Shown here one piece after another: positions 61,589 to 64,000 of a stretch of DNA of 64,000 bases. The stretch spans positions 42,660 through 106,659 of the forward strand of contig CAYLJJ010000010.1 of assembly GCA_964384025.1 (NCBI GenBank), in the 5' to 3' direction. A model generated the notes under the pieces. The model searched no databases, had not been told where the DNA came from, and saw nothing but the letters and a program-made list of their open reading frames with translations. The position numbers and the translations under genes are program-made. Numbering within the stretch: position 1 is the first letter of the stretch; each line of letters opens with the position of its first letter. The stretch is from CAYLJJ01 sp964384025 (GTDB lineage Bacteria; Myxococcota_A; Bradymonadia; UBA7976; UBA1532).

Positions 61589-62227
61589 CTAACGCAGGAT
61601 CGGCGGGATCATCAAGCGCTGACCCGGCTGTAGACGCATCGGATCATCGATCCCGTTGGCGTCAGCGATACGTCGCCACTCAGCGGGATCATCATACTCC
61701 CGCGCGGCGATATCCTGGAGGCTCTCTCCGCGCCGTATGGCGTGGAGCTTGGCATGATCTGGGCTTTGAGGTCCGCCATCATTATCCTGCGCCTGCTCTG
61801 AGGCAGAGTCAGCGCGTCGGATGGTCAGGGAGACTGTAGCCCGCACCGGGGTGCCATTCTCTAAAAACATCGTGAAGCGGTGAGAGACAGACTCGATCAC
61901 CCCCTTAAACCGCAGCTTTGACCAGCTCACGATCACCATCGGAGGACGGTGAAGCTCTTTGTCGATGAGGGCCATAGCGTGCAGCTTTTTGGTATGCTCC
62001 GCTACATTCGTACCCTTTTCATAAGTATCAAAGAAGAGCTCAAGGGTCAGAGTCGCGCCCTGACCCGTCGTAAACTGCATCTCCGGTGCATCCAGGCCCG
62101 CTCCTGGCTGGGGGTTCCAGGGCACGCTCTTGGCGATGGTGTACTCTTTGGGATTGAACAGGGCTTGAATGGGGCCCTTGGCGGCGCTCTTGGGCACCGG
62201 CTCAATATTCAGCTTGGCTAATCCCAT
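61589..62227 (-). CDS. Afp7-like LysM baseplate protein of a contractile injection system
   Basis: The 212-residue protein has an N-terminal beta domain with IQALFNPKEYTIAKSVPWN, a strong hallmark of the Afp7/Pvc7 family, and FDTYEKGTNVAEHTKKLHAM. It ends with a LysM domain (HAIRRGESLQDIAAREYDD, PMRLQPGQRLMIPP). In related particles this protein ties the tube to the hub at the baseplate. Its start overlaps the 3' end of the upstream long protein by 10 bp, and the VgrG-like gene begins 8 bp after its stop. The order matches afp7-afp8 in known eCIS operons. Confidence 0.92.
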   Translation of the reverse strand: MGLAKLNIEPVPKSAAKGPIQALFNPKEYTIAKSVPWNPQPGAGLDAPEMQFTTGQGATLTLELFFDTYEKGTNVAEHTKKLHAMALIDKELHRPPMVIVSWSKLRFKGVIESVSHRFTMFLENGTPVRATVSLTIRRADSASEQAQDNDGGPQSPDHAKLHAIRRGESLQDIAAREYDDPAEWRRIADANGIDDPMRLQPGQRLMIPPILR

Positions 62228-64000
62228 ATATCCTCTCCAATCCGGTCAGCGTCAAACTCCAAGTTGCGCTTGAGTTGGCTGATCGCCTCCTTGGCGATAG
62301 TCTCTACCTCTTCAGGGCTTAGGTTGTCATCAATCTGGCTGGAGGCCAAACGGTGTCGGGCTTCTTCATTGGTCTCTGCTTTGCGCTCAGGTCGTTGCCC
62401 TGGAGTGGATCGCAGAGCCTCCTGGGTTTGGGGTAAGCGCCTAAGCATGGTGGGCTCACTGGGCGCCTTGGGGAGCTGAGGACCTCGGTCTCCAAAGAGC
62501 TTCCCCGCTTCGACAGAGAGCACGGGCCTCGTCTGGAGAAGCTCCAGCACCTCCTCCTTGATCTCTGCATCTTTGGTGGCTCCGAGAGGAGAGAGAGCAG
62601 CTCCCAGGTCAGAGCCAAAAGAGCTTCCTCTGTGAGGAACAGAAGAGGAGCTTTGAGAGCGGGAAGAGAGGAGCGCGCCAGGCGACTCTGAACTCCAGGG
62701 CGATGCCCCCTCTCTGAACTTTGAAGCGTTGGACTTTAGCGCGCCGCTCTCCAAGCTTTGAAGCATACGCTCTGTAGAGTGGCCAAAGCCCCCCTGTACA
62801 TTTTGGCTTAGGAGCAGGGCCTTGAACTCTCCAGTACCCAAGCTGGAGGAGCGAGGGCGCTTAAGCGAGGAAAGCTGTTCAGCAGCCCTGAAGGGCTTTC
62901 CTCTCTGGTGACTTAAGCTGAGAAGCTGCTTTCCCTCTGAGCTGCCCAGATCTAAGACCTTAAATCGAGGTCCAGAGAGGCTCCATACAGGTCTTCTATG
63001 AGCAGCTTGATAGCGCTCAGGACTCAAACCTCTACTTACGGAAGTGGTCGCACGGGACCCTGTTCGTAAATTTGAACCCCCTCGCTGGGTGGTGACGCGC
63101 TGATGTGAAGCTTCTCTAGCGCTTTGAACCGCTCTTGGAGTCTGAACGACCCGCCTTCGGGGCCCTCTCTCCTCTTGTTGAGTCGGGTCCTCTCTCCAAC
63201 CCTGGAGCAGCTCAGCCTCAGAGGGTTCATGAGCCATTTGGAAGCCTGAGATCTGAGCCTTGGCCTCTTTCTCCGAGCCTTGGAGCGCCTCGGCGAACTC
63301 AAGGCTGGAGCTTGAGAGTTGAGGGATCCAGCCACCCCCAAGCGGCCAAGGTGCTGTGGAGGAGTCGCCGAGGCTCCCCAACTTTAAGGGCTGCATCAAG
63401 CGAGCTGGGTGCTCTGAGCTTGGAGACCTGAGAGCGCTCCTGGGCTGAGCGCCAAAGCTGCTCTCCTGCTCCTCTCTCTGAGCTTGTACAGCTCCTCTCT
63501 CTCTTCGAGGAAGGGGAGGTTTTCCTCTCCATGCTTCTTCAGTTTGGCTGAACTCGGAGTATTTCTCAGACTTCAACAGGACCCCAGCAGAGGCCCGGAG
63601 GGAACGCGAAAGCAAGCTCTCAGGGCTCTCCTCAGCTCGGCTCAGAACCCTCTCAAGTATGCTGGGCTTGAGACCTTGATCCTCTAGGACGCGGAGTATC
63701 CTGGGGCTAAAGCCTCGCTTCAGCAAGCCTGGGAGCGCTCCAGGAGTAAAGCCCTGCTTTAATAGAATTTGGATCTCTCTCGGTCTGATCCCCTGAGAGA
63801 GCAGACCCTGGAGCGCCTGAGGCTGAACCCCCTGAGAGAGCAGACCCTGGAGCGCCTGAGGCTGAACCCCCTGAGAGAGCAGACCCTGGAGCGCCTGAGG
63901 CTGAACCCCCTGAGAGAGCAGACCCTGGAGCGCCTGAGGCTGAACCCCCTGAGAGAGCAGACCCTGGAGCGCCTGAGGCTGAACCCCCTGAGAGAGCAGA
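62218..64000 (-). CDS. Long low-complexity Afp6-position protein with 13-residue repeats (N-terminus beyond the right edge)
   Basis: The leftward frame is open from the window edge to the TAG at 62218, giving about 593 visible residues. From 64000 to about 63650 the protein is a tandem of 13-residue helical repeats (LLSQGVQPQALQG), decaying into LLSQGIRPREIQI, LLKQGFTPGALPG, LLKRGFSPRILRV and LEDQGLKPSILER. A disordered region of about 400 residues rich in Ser, Arg, Gly and Glu follows. The C-terminus (PEEVETIAKEAISQLKRNLE, ending DADRIGEDIWD) resembles the short helical tail seen in Afp6-position proteins of eCIS clusters. An internal TTG at 63724-63726 is not the real start. It overlaps the LysM gene by 10 bp. 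The function is inferred from position only. Confidence 0.72.
   Translation of the reverse strand, partial: LLSQGVQPQALQGLLSQGVQPQALQGLLSQGVQPQALQGLLSQGVQPQALQGLLSQGVQPQALQGLLSQGIRPREIQILLKQGFTPGALPGLLKRGFSPRILRVLEDQGLKPSILERVLSRAEESPESLLSRSLRASAGVLLKSEKYSEFSQTEEAWRGKPPLPRRERGAVQAQREEQESSFGAQPRSALRSPSSEHPARLMQPLKLGSLGDSSTAPWPLGGGWIPQLSSSSLEFAEALQGSEKEAKAQISGFQMAHEPSEAELLQGWREDPTQQEERGPRRRVVQTPRAVQSAREASHQRVTTQRGGSNLRTGSRATTSVSRGLSPERYQAAHRRPVWSLSGPRFKVLDLGSSEGKQLLSLSHQRGKPFRAAEQLSSLKRPRSSSLGTGEFKALLLSQNVQGGFGHSTERMLQSLESGALKSNASKFREGASPWSSESPGALLSSRSQSSSSVPHRGSSFGSDLGAALSPLGATKDAEIKEEVLELLQTRPVLSVEAGKLFGDRGPQLPKAPSEPTMLRRLPQTQEALRSTPGQRPERKAETNEEARHRLASSQIDDNLSPEEVETIAKEAISQLKRNLEFDADRIGEDIWD
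63793..64000 (-). repeat. Perfect 39-bp tandem repeats (five full copies plus partial) within the Afp6-position gene
   Basis: Copies start at 63793, 63832, 63871, 63910, 63949 and 63988 (the last cut by the edge) and are identical base for base. Each unit encodes the 13-residue helix LLSQGVQPQALQG on the minus strand. The in-frame length (39 = 13 codons) means copy number can vary without frameshift. More diverged copies of the same unit continue to about 63650. Confidence 0.95.

Noticed and set aside
63793..64000. CRISPR array
   Set aside because: The repeats are directly adjacent with no spacers and are in frame within a coding sequence.

Overview
The window looks like chromosomal DNA of a moderately GC-rich Gram-negative deltaproteobacterium-type organism, most like the Myxococcota/Bradymonadales. 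The main evidence is the gene style: lipoproteins with Cys-rich repeats, lamin-tail domains, MopE-type metal-binding repeats, a Ser/Thr kinase fused to a sulfatase-modifying-factor domain, YfbK-type VWA proteins, MuiA-type (DUF4139) proteins, and many proteins with signal peptides or lipoboxes. The taxonomic placement is an inference from gene content only. No rRNA, tRNA, CRISPR array or intact insertion sequence was recognised.

Left part (1-23.9 kb). This part is mostly ordinary single genes and short operons. It holds a secreted TPR/DUF3857 protein cut by the left edge, a degenerate short-chain dehydrogenase next to an esterase, and a kinase-FGE fusion translationally coupled to a phosphohexomutase. 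Next come a secreted gluzincin-like metalloprotease, a FadL-like outer-membrane protein, a double-LCCL secreted protein, an L,D-transpeptidase, a fructosamine-kinase-like protein with a small membrane protein, and a lipoprotein. An AT-rich patch (about 15.05-16.63 kb) carries two apparently truncated genes head to head. It is followed by a GH113-like glycosidase coupled to an MBL-fold hydrolase, a small basic protein with a good sigma70-like promoter, and a tightly overlapping trio: DAHP synthase, a RidA/chorismatase-like protein and the tRNA acetyltransferase TmcA. An S24/S26 peptidase-like gene runs into the 3' end of tmcA.

Middle part (24-41.5 kb). A 2,582-residue lipoprotein is built from Cys-rich, lamin-tail and 'WCR' modules. 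Two nearly identical tandem VWA proteins follow, then two tandem DUF4139 proteins and a beta-lactamase-fold lipoprotein. Everything here reads rightwards and nearly everything carries an export signal, so this is a cell-envelope or surface block.

Right part (41.9-57.8 kb). A leftward three-gene cluster encodes a 782-residue secreted protein with one A-B-C module set, a 1,174-residue Cys-rich lipoprotein, and a 3,301-residue giant with seven A-B-C sets repeating at a near-constant 1,269 bp (423 residues). Both module proteins share an N-terminal head, collagen-like triplets and three 'DRLDG' stalk repeats. This is the most unusual system in the window and is probably a surface fibre or adhesin set with its lipoprotein partner.

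Right end (58.2-64 kb). An EF-G-like GTPase lies downstream of three genes that look like part of an extracellular contractile injection system (eCIS) baseplate: an Afp8/VgrG-like protein, an Afp7-like LysM protein, and a long low-complexity Afp6-position protein. The last contains perfect 39-bp tandem repeats that run off the window edge.
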